A DNA stretch of 64,000 nt from Chryseobacterium wanjuense (GCF_900111495.1 NZ_FOIU01000001.1:1426001-1490000); one strand, 5' to 3'; shown: positions 53,887 to 63,404, numbered from the stretch's first letter. The notes: generated from the letters alone by a model not told the origin. Translations and numbers: made by a program.

Positions 53887-53963
53887 GTTTAAAGTTTTAT
53901 GTTTAAGGTTCTGAGTTTTTGGTTTAATTAACTTTAAGCTCAAAACCTTAGACTAACTTAATT
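53887..53963. repeat. 7-nt-periodic fold-back tract inside the efflux operon
   Basis: Eleven heptads in register; six GTTTNNN forms are followed by complementary forms such as AAACCTT. It fills nearly the whole gap between the pump and TolC-like genes. Confidence 0.8.
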
Positions 53964-53965
53964 TT

Positions 53966-56900
53966 TTATTCTGCTAAATTGATTTCTTCTTTTTTAAGAG
54001 GTTTCACTTTTTCCTGCAGGTATTCGAAAATAACAAACAGTACAGGAATCACGAAAAGTCCTAAAATGGTTCCTATTAATAAACCGATTGCCGCTCCGGT
54101 TGCGATGGATCTGTTACCCACAGCACCGATTCCGCTGGCCAAAACCAATGGTAATAAACCGAAGATGAAAGCAAAAGATGTCATCAAAATAGGTCTTAAC
54201 CTCGCTTTTGCAGCATTAATTGCAGCCATAACGATAGATTCACCGTGATGCCTTCTCTGAACGGCAAACTCGACAATCAAAATTGCATTTTTCGCTAATA
54301 ATCCGACCAACATGATCAGGGCAATCTGGAAGTAAATATTGTTTTCCAAGCCCATGATTTTCTGTCCGAAATAAGCTCCCATTACCCCAAGAGGAAGTGA
54401 AATGACCACAATTAAAGGAAGAATATAACTTTCGTACTGGGCAGAAAGGATGAAATAAACGAAAACTAAACTTAATGCAAAGATTAAAACCGTTTGCGAT
54501 CCGGAATTCAATTCCTCCCTTGTTAATCCCGTAAATTCTACATCATAGTTTTGATTCAATGTTTCTTTTGCTACCGCCTGCACCGCAGTAATCGCATCCC
54601 CGGAACTGAATCCTGCCGAGTTGGAACCTGTAATTTTTACCGAAGTAAACAAGTTGTAGCGGCTTACAGATTGAGGTCCATAGGCTTTCTTTAAAGTCAC
54701 AAACTGAGAGATTGGCGACATGATACCTGAACCTGTTTTTACATACAATTCATTAAGATTATCAATGTTTTGTCTGTTTTCAGGAAGCGCCTGAACCATT
54801 ACCCTGAACTGTTTTCCGTATTTCGTAAAATCGGCAGTATAAATTCCCCCGATATATCCTTGCATGGTAGAAAGGATGTCACTTACAGAAACTCCCAATT
54901 GTTTTGCCAGAGGAACGTTGATCTGCATTTCGTACTGAGGATATTTTGTATTAAATGAAGTCTGGGCAAATTCAATCTCCGGTCTTTCCATCAATTTTGC
55001 GATAAATTCGTTTGTTTTGGCATCCAGATCGGCATATTCGCCACCGGATTTATCCAAAAGAACCATCTCAAAACCTGCACTGTTACCAAAACCGGGCACA
55101 CTCGGCGGCTGGAAAAACACGATTTTTGCATCCGGAACTTTTCCTGAGATTCCGAATAATTTTTTGGTGATATCTTCAGAAGTTTGTCCGTCTTTTTTCC
55201 TTTCGTCAAATGGTTTTAATTTAACAAAGGCAAGACCGTTATTACTTCCGTTTCCGGATAAAAATCCTCTACCTGTCGAGATCGTCACGTTTTGTACTCC
55301 GGGAACTTTTAAAGCATTTGCCTGTAAAGTTTTCAGAGCATTGTACGTTCTTTCCATCGAAGCTCCGGGAGGAAGCTGAACATCTGTAAAGATAATCCCT
55401 CTGTCTTCCGTCGGTACGAAACCTTTCTTCATGGAAGTACTTGCCCAATACAGGATAGCTCCCGTGATCGCGAAGATGACCAAAGTAACCCATTTATGTC
55501 TCAGTAAAAATACAAATCCTCTTCCGTAACGGTCTGTCGTTGTTTTGAAAGCAATATTAAACTTGTAAAAAAACTTTTGAAGAAAATTTAAATTCTTATA
55601 TTCTTTGTGATGTGCATCGTGAGGTTTTAAGAATAATGAACATAAAACCGGACTTAATGTCAATGCATTTACCGCAGAAATGATGATCGCCACAATTAAT
55701 GTAATCCCGAACTGCTGATAGAATACACCGGTAGGACCCGTAATAAACGTTACCGGAATAAACACCGACGCCATTACCAAAGTAATTGAAATGATCGCTC
55801 CTGTGATCTCGTCCATGGCTTCTACCGTTGCTTTTTTGGCATCGGAAATCCCATGTTCCATCTTGGCATGAACGGCCTCGACGACGACAATGGCATCATC
55901 CACCACAATACCGATCGCAAGAACGAGGGCAAACAACGTTAATAAGTTTAATGAATATCCAAATAAATTCAGGAAGAAAAAGGCACCCACAATCGAAACC
56001 GGAACCGCAATTGCCGGGATCAACGTAGACCTGAAGTCCTGCAGGAAAATATACACAACGATGAATACCAGGATAAATGCTTCTATTAAGGTATGAACCA
56101 CCTTTTCAATAGATGCTTCGAGGAATTCGTTCGTATCAAAGTTGAAAGTATATTTAATACCCTGTGGAAAGCTTCCTTCCGCTGATTTCAGATATTCTTT
56201 AATATTTTTAATAATCTCCTGAGCATTAGAACCCGGCGTCTGGAAAATCCCCATACTGATCGATGGATTGTTCCCGTTTTCCCCGATTCCTGTGTAAGAC
56301 TGCCCTGCCAATTCTACTTTGGCAACATCTTTCAACATCAGGTTTTGTCCGTCTCCAAGAGATTTAATGATAATATTATCGTACTGACCTTTATCGTTAA
56401 ATTTACCTACATATTTAATAATATATTCGAAAGAGCTTCCGCTGTTTTGTCCGATAGAACCTGCCGCAGCTTCTCTACTCTGCTCGTTGATGGCATTGGT
56501 AACATCGGTAGGAGTTACTCCATAAGCCGCCATTTTCGCTGGATCCAGCCAGACTCTCATCGAATAGTTTTTACCTCCGAAAACGTTGGCGTCACCTACC
56601 CCATTAATCCTTTTTAAATTTGGAATAATATTGATATTCAAAAAGTTTTGAAGATATACATCATCCAGATCCTTATTTTCGGAATAGAAAGACATATACA
56701 TCAGCGCACTTGTCTGCTGTTTCTGGGTAACAACCCCTGAACGCGTAACTTCTGCAGGCAGCAAAGGCGTTGCTCTGGCTACACGGTTCTGTACGTTTAC
56801 CGCAGCGATATCAGGATCAATTCCTTGTTTAAAGAACACCTGGATCTGGGCAGAACCGTCGTTTCCGGCAGAAGAAGTAATGTAATCCATACCTTCCACC

Positions 56901-57112
56901 CCATTGATCTGCTCTTCCAAAGGAACCACAACACTTTTCATAACAGTTTCCGCATTGGCTCCCGTATAGTTGGTAGAAACACTTACCGTAGGAGGCGCAA
57001 TATCCGGATACTGGGTAACCGGCAATGAGATCAGTCCTAAAACACCGAGAATCACAATTAAAATTGAGATAACGGTAGATAAAACCGGTCTGTTTATAAA
57101 ATTTTTAATCAT
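53966..57112 (-). CDS. RND (AcrB/HAE1-type) multidrug efflux pump
   Basis: 1048 residues, full length, twelve helices and two large periplasmic loops. Proton-relay residues are present: Asp-Asp in GIVVDDAIVVVEAVHA (helix 4) and Lys in LVGLLAKNAILIVEFA (helix 10). Other signatures are FINRPVLSTVISILIVILG and the G-x-S-GF-type loop SVPGFGNSAGFE. It exports hydrophobic compounds using proton motive force with the adaptor (two bases upstream) and the TolC-like duct. Confidence 0.95.
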   Translation of the reverse strand: MIKNFINRPVLSTVISILIVILGVLGLISLPVTQYPDIAPPTVSVSTNYTGANAETVMKSVVVPLEEQINGVEGMDYITSSAGNDGSAQIQVFFKQGIDPDIAAVNVQNRVARATPLLPAEVTRSGVVTQKQQTSALMYMSFYSENKDLDDVYLQNFLNINIIPNLKRINGVGDANVFGGKNYSMRVWLDPAKMAAYGVTPTDVTNAINEQSREAAAGSIGQNSGSSFEYIIKYVGKFNDKGQYDNIIIKSLGDGQNLMLKDVAKVELAGQSYTGIGENGNNPSISMGIFQTPGSNAQEIIKNIKEYLKSAEGSFPQGIKYTFNFDTNEFLEASIEKVVHTLIEAFILVFIVVYIFLQDFRSTLIPAIAVPVSIVGAFFFLNLFGYSLNLLTLFALVLAIGIVVDDAIVVVEAVHAKMEHGISDAKKATVEAMDEITGAIISITLVMASVFIPVTFITGPTGVFYQQFGITLIVAIIISAVNALTLSPVLCSLFLKPHDAHHKEYKNLNFLQKFFYKFNIAFKTTTDRYGRGFVFLLRHKWVTLVIFAITGAILYWASTSMKKGFVPTEDRGIIFTDVQLPPGASMERTYNALKTLQANALKVPGVQNVTISTGRGFLSGNGSNNGLAFVKLKPFDERKKDGQTSEDITKKLFGISGKVPDAKIVFFQPPSVPGFGNSAGFEMVLLDKSGGEYADLDAKTNEFIAKLMERPEIEFAQTSFNTKYPQYEMQINVPLAKQLGVSVSDILSTMQGYIGGIYTADFTKYGKQFRVMVQALPENRQNIDNLNELYVKTGSGIMSPISQFVTLKKAYGPQSVSRYNLFTSVKITGSNSAGFSSGDAITAVQAVAKETLNQNYDVEFTGLTREELNSGSQTVLIFALSLVFVYFILSAQYESYILPLIVVISLPLGVMGAYFGQKIMGLENNIYFQIALIMLVGLLAKNAILIVEFAVQRRHHGESIVMAAINAAKARLRPILMTSFAFIFGLLPLVLASGIGAVGNRSIATGAAIGLLIGTILGLFVIPVLFVIFEYLQEKVKPLKKEEINLAE

Positions 57113-57113
57113 T

Positions 57114-58298
57114 TTAGAATTTCGGTTTTATAGATTGAACAAGACTATCCATTTTTACAGGTTTCTTTATCACGGCTGTTCCTGGTTTTAATCCTCCGAT
57201 TCCTGCGGCTACTATGACTTCACCTTTATTAACACCGGATTTTATTAAAGCCATATTGTCGATTCTGTCGATCACATTAATAACCACATTCTTGGCGGTA
57301 TCTTTTTCAACTTTATATACGTAAACAATTCCCTGCTGTTCGTAAGTTGCACTTTCCGGAACGACAAGAACGTTATCGTAATATTGTGGGAATCTGATGG
57401 TTCCGCTGTTACCGTTGCTTAATAATTTCTGAGCATTCGTAAAACCAACTCTGAACTGGATCGTTCCCGTTGTAGGATCAATCTGCCCTGTAATAGCTTC
57501 AATTTTACCCTTTTCAGGATAAAGACTTCCGTTTGCCAGCTGCAATTCTACCATTGGCAGGTTTTTGATTTTGTCCGGCATCGACATTCCCGGAGATTTT
57601 TCAAGGAAATCGAAATATTCTTTCTCGTTCATTGAAAAATAAGCGTAAATCTGGGAAGTATCGGAAATGGTTGTCAGTGGAGTCTGATCCGTAGGTCCCA
57701 CCAAGCTTCCTACTTTTAAAGGAAGTTTACCGATTACCCCGGAAATAGGAGCACGAATAATAGAATATTCGATGTTTGCTTCTACTCCTTTATAATTGGC
57801 AACAGCCTGGCTTTTTGCTGCTCTGGCTTGTTGAAGCTGAGCCTGAGCCTGTGCAAGATTTGCCTGAGCGGTCTGTAACTGAACGTTACTGATGATATTT
57901 TTCTGAACAAGTGGTTTTAATTTGTTTACCTCCACATTTGCGGCATTTACAGCAGCCTGAGCAGCGGCAATATTAGATTCTGCAGCACCGATTCCGGCTT
58001 TGGAAGCTGCTGCGTTTTCGTTCAGAATATTGGTTTCCAGACGGAAAAGAGGCTGTCCTTTGGTGACATATTGCCCTTCATCCACCAAAACCTGAGTGAT
58101 ATATCCCTGTATTTTAGCACGAACATCATTATTTACTCTCCCTTGAATGGTAGCAGGAAAAGTCTGATAGCCTACTATATTTTTCGACTCCACCTGTACC
58201 ACAGGATATGGTTTCGGGCCATCCTGTTTCGGAGCTTCTTTTTTGCAGGCTGTCAAAGAAAGTGCTGCAATAGAAAGTATAACCAGCTTATTATTCAT
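57114..58298 (-). CDS. RND periplasmic adaptor (AcrA/MexA type) lipoprotein
   Basis: 394 residues. Signal peptide with lipobox LTAC, lipoyl/barrel-sandwich halves (YITQVLVDEGQYVTKGQPLFRLE and IRAPISGVIGKLPLKVGSLV) around an alpha hairpin rich in Ala/Gln (QTAQANLAQAQAQLQQARA), then the beta-barrel domain. Links pump and TolC-like duct. Ends two bases before the pump start. Confidence 0.94.
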   Translation of the reverse strand: MNNKLVILSIAALSLTACKKEAPKQDGPKPYPVVQVESKNIVGYQTFPATIQGRVNNDVRAKIQGYITQVLVDEGQYVTKGQPLFRLETNILNENAAASKAGIGAAESNIAAAQAAVNAANVEVNKLKPLVQKNIISNVQLQTAQANLAQAQAQLQQARAAKSQAVANYKGVEANIEYSIIRAPISGVIGKLPLKVGSLVGPTDQTPLTTISDTSQIYAYFSMNEKEYFDFLEKSPGMSMPDKIKNLPMVELQLANGSLYPEKGKIEAITGQIDPTTGTIQFRVGFTNAQKLLSNGNSGTIRFPQYYDNVLVVPESATYEQQGIVYVYKVEKDTAKNVVINVIDRIDNMALIKSGVNKGEVIVAAGIGGLKPGTAVIKKPVKMDSLVQSIKPKF

Positions 58299-58299
58299 T

Positions 58300-58755
58300 T
58301 TATAGTTTATTAAGAGATTCCTGAATATTTTTAATGTTTTTGTTTAAAAGAGCTTTGTAAGCTTCAATTCTTTCATTGTACCCATCGTCATGATTTTTTT
58401 TAAAATTGTCTAAATCGTCTAGTAGTTTTAATTCGTCTTGCATCTTTTGAACTATTTTTTCAAATCTTATCTTTTTATATTCTTCATTGATGAAAAAATA
58501 CCGTTTCCGCTCATCCATTTTGTTGTGGTCTACGATAAGCTCGGCATTCAACAGAAGTGAAATACTCGTGGAAACAGAACTTTTGCTTGCTGAAAGCACT
58601 TCCACAAACTCGTCGAAAGTAATGCCTACTTTGTCGTAATCGAAAAGCAGATAAGCATATATTTTTGAGGCTAACGGTGGAAGGCTGAAAACGGTGCCAT
58701 AGAACTTTACGGCATCCTGAAAAATCTTTTCATCAATTTCTATACTCTTATGCAT
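58300..58755 (-). CDS. GbsR/MarR-type transcriptional regulator
   Basis: 151 residues. Winged-helix part YGTVFSLPPLASKIYAYLLFDY, ITFDEFVEVLSASKSSVSTSISLLL and wing DERKRYFFINEEY match the GbsR branch of MarR, followed by a C-terminal coiled coil (about 100-150). It is the first gene of the efflux operon, and a 17-bp palindrome lies in its promoter, which suggests it represses its own operon and is released by a pump substrate. Confidence 0.88.
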   Translation of the reverse strand: MHKSIEIDEKIFQDAVKFYGTVFSLPPLASKIYAYLLFDYDKVGITFDEFVEVLSASKSSVSTSISLLLNAELIVDHNKMDERKRYFFINEEYKKIRFEKIVQKMQDELKLLDDLDNFKKNHDDGYNERIEAYKALLNKNIKNIQESLNKL

Positions 58756-58772
58756 GGTATATAAATTTGAAG

Positions 58773-58780
58773 CAAAAGTA
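58773..58780 (-). promoter_or_regulatory. -7 element of the efflux operon
   Basis: TACTTTTG on the minus strand, 18 bases before the regulator start codon. Confidence 0.6.
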
Positions 58781-58783
58781 TCA

Positions 58784-58800
58784 TTTAGTTCTGAACTAAA
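58784..58800. promoter_or_regulatory. probable GbsR/MarR operator
   Basis: Perfect 17-bp palindrome TTTAGTTCTGAACTAAA in the spacer just upstream of the -7 element, positioned to block RNA polymerase. Confidence 0.7.
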
Positions 58801-58872
58801 CGAACAAACTCGATAGAGTTTATAAATTCCTAGTGTTTTAAAAATTCAATGAAAATGGATTTAACTTTTTAC

Positions 58873-59385
58873 TCAAATTATAATCTTCTCAAAGGCCTTT
58901 CTCATTCCGCCTGCCAAAAATACTTCTCCACAATAAGAATATCCCTTGCTTTCAAGGATTTTCAGCATGGCGATATTGTCATAATTTGTGTCTACCTTAA
59001 CACTTTGAATGCCATGTGATTTCGTGAACTCTTCAATATGATCGAATAATTTTTTTACCATTCCCTGCCCTGCAAATTTTTCGTCGACAGCCACTCTATG
59101 TACCACTACAAACTCGCCGTTACTCAGCCATGCTCCTTCGATGGTGCTGTAAGCCGGCTCATCATTGAGAATCAGAGCTGCATATACTGCAATCTCGCCA
59201 TCTACCGTCATTACATAACCGAAACCTTTTGCAATATCACTTTCTACCGTATCAAGATTCGGATACCCTTGCTGCCATTGTGTACTTCCGTCTTTTCTTC
59301 TTCTCTCAATTGCCTGTTGTAAAATGTTCCAGATAATGTCTCTGTCTTCAATTTCTGCCTTTCTTAGTTTGATTTCTGAATTCAT
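58873..59385 (-). CDS. GNAT-family N-acetyltransferase
   Basis: 170 residues. Acetyl-CoA motif A is in VHRVAVDEKFAGQGMVKKLFDHIEEF (the Q/RxxGxG/A variant AGQGMV), and the last part has SVKVDTNYDNIAMLKILESKGYSYCGEV. The acceptor is unknown; close relatives often act on small amines or protein N-termini. Stands alone on the minus strand. Confidence 0.85.
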   Translation of the reverse strand: MNSEIKLRKAEIEDRDIIWNILQQAIERRRKDGSTQWQQGYPNLDTVESDIAKGFGYVMTVDGEIAVYAALILNDEPAYSTIEGAWLSNGEFVVVHRVAVDEKFAGQGMVKKLFDHIEEFTKSHGIQSVKVDTNYDNIAMLKILESKGYSYCGEVFLAGGMRKAFEKIII

Positions 59386-59700
59386 TGCTGTGAAAAATTT
59401 ATTTAAAATATAAAGATTAAGGATTGAAAAATTTTCGTTTTTACTATTGATTTATATTTTTATTGTTTTTAGGTTTTGACTAAAGTCAACTTGAGCGTTT
59501 GTTTTAAGGCGGGCTAAAGCCACCTCTATTGAATGAATGCTTTTATTTGGGATGCTTCGACGGGGCTCAGTATGACATCTCTAATACTAACAGTTTTTAT
59601 CAGCGAAATCATTTGTAACGATGTCATGCTGATGCTCTCGAAGCATCTATTACAATTTCTACAACTTCAATCCTTTAAATTTTACGATAAAGGTTAAAAT
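59386..59700. repeat. spacer with a dispersed inverted repeat
   Basis: An imperfect inverted repeat occupies 59551-59647: arms GATGCTTCGACGGGGCTCAG... (59551-59579) and 59620-59647. Its loop begins CTCTAATACTA, shared with the element at 63466-63547. Upstream is a small TTGACTAAAGTCAA palindrome near 59476-59489. No gene. Confidence 0.7.
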
Positions 59701-59707
59701 TTTGAAT

Positions 59708-59744
59708 TAAAAAACCGAAAACTAATAAAAATTAATTTTCGGTT
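59708..59744 (-). terminator. terminator of the DUF2007 gene
   Basis: AACCGAAAA pairs with TTTTCGGTT, with a T-run on the minus strand. Confidence 0.8.
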
Positions 59745-59778
59745 CGAAGTAGTAAAATTTAAAATTATGAAATTGTTT

Positions 59779-60009
59779 TTATTGATTTTCATTTTGTTGA
59801 AGATAAGCGTCGATAATCTCGAAGGCTTTCTTCTCGTCTTCCAAATCTACCATTACTTTCAGCGATGTTGCTGTGGGCGTAGTCGTAAATGTAAGGTAAT
59901 TGTTTTCAACACTGTTGGTGATCTGTGCGTCTTCCAATTTTGATTTGATTAATTGTATTTCTGAAGGTTTATCACTTTCAAAAACTGATACTCTGGTACT
60001 TCTTTCCAT
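59779..60009 (-). CDS. DUF2007-like putative signal-transducing protein
   Basis: 76 residues: VSVFESDKPSEIQLIKSKLEDAQITNSVEN, then VDLEDEKKAFEIIDAYLQ. The small ferredoxin-like fold with the (I/V)-K-x-x-L-E-x-x-x-I pattern matches DUF2007, proteins of unknown role often near PII-like functions. The call is from pattern only. Confidence 0.7.
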   Translation of the reverse strand: MERSTRVSVFESDKPSEIQLIKSKLEDAQITNSVENNYLTFTTTPTATSLKVMVDLEDEKKAFEIIDAYLQQNENQ

Positions 60010-60071
60010 ATTCTATCCCGTTTGAGTATCTAAATATATGACGTTTTTTTGAAAATTACAAATTTTGAGTT

Positions 60072-61397
60072 TCAAATTTTGTTAATATTGTTTTCAATTT
60101 TATCTAAGGCAAGCTGGATTTCTTCCTTGGTAACGTTCAGATGCGGTCTGAAACGAAGCGACAGATCGCCGCAGGCCAGAATGATCATTCCATCGTTCCA
60201 AAGCTCATCTCTCAGGGCATTTCTCTCTTCGTGAGTCGGCAGGTCGATGGCACACATCAACCCTCTTCCTCTTGCGTTTAAAAGTTTTTCAGGATATTTT
60301 TCTGCTAATTTTTTTAATCCTTCCAATAGATAGTCTCCTACCACTCTGGCATTTTCTACAAGGTTTTCTTTTTCGATCACTTCCATTATCAATTGGAAAC
60401 GAAGCATATCAATAAAATTACCTCCAAAAGTAGAATTGATCCTTGAGCTTTCTCTGAAAACATTATCCGGCACTTCATCAAATTTTTCTTTATTCGCCAA
60501 AACTCCGCAAACCTGCGCTTTTTTACCAAAAGAAATAATATCCGGTTTTGCTGTGAAATGCTGGAAAGCCCACATTTTACCGGTAATTCCGATACCTGTC
60601 TGAACTTCATCAAAAATTAATAGCACTTCATTCTGATCACATAATTTTCTTAATTCAACGAAAAATTCGTCTCTAAAATGGTTGTCACCACCTTCAGCCT
60701 GAATCGGTTCGATAATGATACAAGCCACTTTATCAGGATGCATCAAAATTGATTCTTCAATGTGAAGCAGAGCTAATTTTTCATTTTTAATTGTTTCTTC
60801 CAGATTTTCTTCCGTGATTGGGAATGTTAATTTTGGATTAATGATTCTTGGCCAGTCAAACATCGGGAAATACTGATATTTTCTTGGATCAGCAGTATTG
60901 GTCAAACTTAAAGTATAACCGCTTCTTCCGTGGAATGCCTGTCTGAAATGAATGCAGATTCCCGCTTCAATATTAAGGCCTTTTTCAAAATTTTTGCGTG
61001 TTTTCCAGTCAAAACAAGCTTTCATGGCATTTTCAACACCTAGAGTTCCACCTTCGATGAAAAAGGCATACTGCAGCTCTTCAGGGATCACCACTCTTTC
61101 GAAAACTTCTAAAAAGTGAGCATATTCCTCAGAATACACATCTGCCAAAGTAGGTTTATTGACTGCCATTTTCCCTAACCAAGCTGATTTTTCAACTATA
61201 TAAGGGTGATTGTAACCGACAGACGCCGAAGCGAACATCGAAAACATATCTAAATATTCTTTATTGGTAAGCTTGTCGTAAAGCCATGAGCCGTGGGATT
61301 TTTCAATATCCATCACGAAATCGAAACCGTCTGCCAAAACGTGTCTGCCTACTGTTTCTTTAACTTTATTTGCTTGTATATCAATTGTTTGTTCCAT
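60072..61397 (-). CDS. lat: L-lysine 6-transaminase
   Basis: 441 residues from MEQTIDIQANKVKETVGRH (the longer frame adds 15 unlikely residues). Class III PLP aminotransferase with PLP Lys in DIISFGKKAQVCGV, VLLIFDEVQTGIGITGKMWA and FFIEGGTLGVENAMKACFDW. Its length and sequence fit lysine 6-aminotransferase, which turns lysine into the semialdehyde that cyclises to piperideine-6-carboxylate. The aldehyde dehydrogenase that would use the product is immediately upstream in the transcript (102-base gap). Confidence 0.88.
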   Translation of the reverse strand: MEQTIDIQANKVKETVGRHVLADGFDFVMDIEKSHGSWLYDKLTNKEYLDMFSMFASASVGYNHPYIVEKSAWLGKMAVNKPTLADVYSEEYAHFLEVFERVVIPEELQYAFFIEGGTLGVENAMKACFDWKTRKNFEKGLNIEAGICIHFRQAFHGRSGYTLSLTNTADPRKYQYFPMFDWPRIINPKLTFPITEENLEETIKNEKLALLHIEESILMHPDKVACIIIEPIQAEGGDNHFRDEFFVELRKLCDQNEVLLIFDEVQTGIGITGKMWAFQHFTAKPDIISFGKKAQVCGVLANKEKFDEVPDNVFRESSRINSTFGGNFIDMLRFQLIMEVIEKENLVENARVVGDYLLEGLKKLAEKYPEKLLNARGRGLMCAIDLPTHEERNALRDELWNDGMIILACGDLSLRFRPHLNVTKEEIQLALDKIENNINKI

Positions 61398-61499
61398 ATT
61401 AAATAAAAATCTTAGGGGTGATTGGATTAAAAGCCCCGTCAACAGAAAATTGCTTAGGGATAATTTTCATACGGTGAACTTTTAATTTTTTAAATTATT

Positions 61500-63050
61500 T
61501 TAAAGGTCAAACTTAATTCCCTGTGCCAAAGGAAGTTGAGTTGTGTAATTAATTGTATTGGTTTGTCTTCTCATATAGTATTTCCATACATCTGAGCCGG
61601 ATTCTCTTCCTCCTCCAGTCTCTTTTTCGCCACCGAAAGCTCCACCGATTTCCGCACCTGAAGTTCCGATGTTTACATTGGCAATTCCGCAATCTGAACC
61701 TGCCTGAGAAAGGAATAACTCCGCTTCTCTAAGATTTTGCGTCATAATCGCAGACGACAACCCTTGAGGCACATCATTCTGAATGGCAATTGCTTCTTCT
61801 AACGTTTTATATTTAATTAAATACAAAATCGGTGCAAAAGTCTCATGCTGAACGATTTCATAAGAATTTTTCACTTCAGCGATGCAAGGTTTTACGTAAC
61901 AGCCGGATTCGTAGCCTTTTCCTTTTAAAACTTCACCTTCAACAATGAATTTTCCGCCTTCTTTTTTACATTTTTTGATAGATTCCTGATATTGGTTTAC
62001 GGCATCCGTATCGATAAGCGGTCCCACATGATTGGTCTCGTCTAAAGGATTTCCGATTTTCAGCTGCCCATAAGCCTTTACCAATCTTTTTTTCACTTCG
62101 TCATACACACTTTCATGAATGATCAGCCTTCTTGTGGAAGTACATCTCTGTCCTGCAGTACCAACCGCTCCGAAAACAGCACCAATAATTGACATGTCGA
62201 TGTCTGCATCTTGAGAAATAATAATGGCGTTGTTACCTCCTAGTTCAAGGATAGATTTCCCGAATCTTTGAGCAACATTTGTAGAAACCATTCTTCCTAC
62301 CCTTGTAGAACCGGTAAATGATACTAGAGAAACTCTTTTATCATCAACCAGTTTTTGTCCGATCTCATGATCTGCTACCAAAACGCTTGAAATCCCCTCA
62401 GGAAGATTGTTTTCCTTTAAAACTTCAGCCATAATATTCTGGCAGGCAATAGCACAAAGCGGAGTTTTTTCTGATGGTTTCCAGATGGTAACATTACCGC
62501 AGATCCATGCTAGAGCTGTATTCCACGACCAAACAGCCACCGGAAAGTTGAAAGCAGTGATAATTCCCACGATTCCCAACGGATGATATTGCTCGTACAT
62601 TCTGTGACCCGGTCTTTCCGAATGCATGGTGTACCCGTGAAGCTGTCTTGAAACACCGACTGCAAAGTCGCAGATGTCGATCATTTCCTGTACTTCACCC
62701 AGACCTTCCTGTAAAGATTTTCCCATTTCATAGGAAACAAGCTTACCCAAATCGTCTTTATATTCCCTTAGTTTCTGACCCAATTGTCTTACAATTTCCC
62801 CTCTTTTAGGAGCCGGAATCATCCTGAATTCTTTGAAAGCCTTTTCTGCAGTTTCGATTACCTTGTCATAATCAGATTCTCCGGAAGTCTTTATTTTAGC
62901 AATTAAATTACCGTCTACAGGTGAATAACTTTCTATGGTTTTCCCTGAAGCAAAGTATTTTCCGCCTACTGAAGTTCCCTTATTTTCATCTTTAATTCCT
63001 AGATTTTTGAGCGTTTTTTCGATCCCAAAATCCTTTACTTTTTTAGACAT
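61500..63050 (-). CDS. ALDH7-type dehydrogenase (piperideine-6-carboxylate/aminoadipate semialdehyde)
   Basis: 516 residues of the antiquitin-like aldehyde dehydrogenases. NAD region PLGIVGIITAFNFPVAVWSWN and VSFTGSTRVGR, catalytic Glu in ILELGGNNAIII, catalytic Cys in GTAGQRCTSTRRLI, ending YMRRQTNTINYTTQLPLAQGIKF. With lat it converts lysine to 2-aminoadipate. First gene of the lysine-degradation pair. Confidence 0.9.
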   Translation of the reverse strand: MSKKVKDFGIEKTLKNLGIKDENKGTSVGGKYFASGKTIESYSPVDGNLIAKIKTSGESDYDKVIETAEKAFKEFRMIPAPKRGEIVRQLGQKLREYKDDLGKLVSYEMGKSLQEGLGEVQEMIDICDFAVGVSRQLHGYTMHSERPGHRMYEQYHPLGIVGIITAFNFPVAVWSWNTALAWICGNVTIWKPSEKTPLCAIACQNIMAEVLKENNLPEGISSVLVADHEIGQKLVDDKRVSLVSFTGSTRVGRMVSTNVAQRFGKSILELGGNNAIIISQDADIDMSIIGAVFGAVGTAGQRCTSTRRLIIHESVYDEVKKRLVKAYGQLKIGNPLDETNHVGPLIDTDAVNQYQESIKKCKKEGGKFIVEGEVLKGKGYESGCYVKPCIAEVKNSYEIVQHETFAPILYLIKYKTLEEAIAIQNDVPQGLSSAIMTQNLREAELFLSQAGSDCGIANVNIGTSGAEIGGAFGGEKETGGGRESGSDVWKYYMRRQTNTINYTTQLPLAQGIKFDL

Positions 63051-63074
63051 AAAAATTTTACTTTTCGTTTTCCC

Positions 63075-63104
63075 TAAAGTTAAAAATATTACGCGAACTG
63101 CAAA
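63075..63104 (-). promoter_or_regulatory. promoter of the ALDH7-lat pair
   Basis: On the minus strand TTTG (63101-63104), 18 bases, then TAACTTTA (63075-63082), one base off the -7 consensus. Confidence 0.5.
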
Positions 63105-63131
63105 ATTTTAATTTTTTTAACGTGTTTTTTA

Positions 63132-63162
63132 TTTGGACTAATTATAAACATGCTTATCTTTG
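63132..63162 (+). promoter_or_regulatory. promoter of the small membrane protein gene
   Basis: TTTG at 63132-63135, exactly 19 bases, then TATCTTTG at 63155-63162. Textbook Bacteroidetes promoter. Confidence 0.75.
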
Positions 63163-63187
63163 TAGGGTAATCATTTGAATTTCAGAA

Positions 63188-63385
63188 ATGGAAAATAATA
63201 AGACAATCAACGAACCTGCAGAAGAGAAGAAAAATTCTAAATGGAAAAGTCTGGTGAAGAAGTTTGGAATTGGCGGAATTATATTCTTTACCGTGAAGGG
63301 AATCATCACTTCTACCCTTATTTATTTTCTTGGAAAGAATTTCTGGACGGTGATTACTAATTATTTCGCAACGATATTTGATTAA
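63188..63385 (+). CDS. small single-span membrane protein
   Basis: 65 residues. The N-terminal half is charged (EKKNSKWKSLVKKFG); one or two hydrophobic stretches follow (GIGGIIFFTVKGIITSTLIYFLG, FWTVITNYFATIF). Its own strong promoter and a perfect terminator support a real gene. No family recognised. Confidence 0.75.
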   Translation: MENNKTINEPAEEKKNSKWKSLVKKFGIGGIIFFTVKGIITSTLIYFLGKNFWTVITNYFATIFD

Positions 63386-63404
63386 TTTAATTGATATATG
63401 GAAC

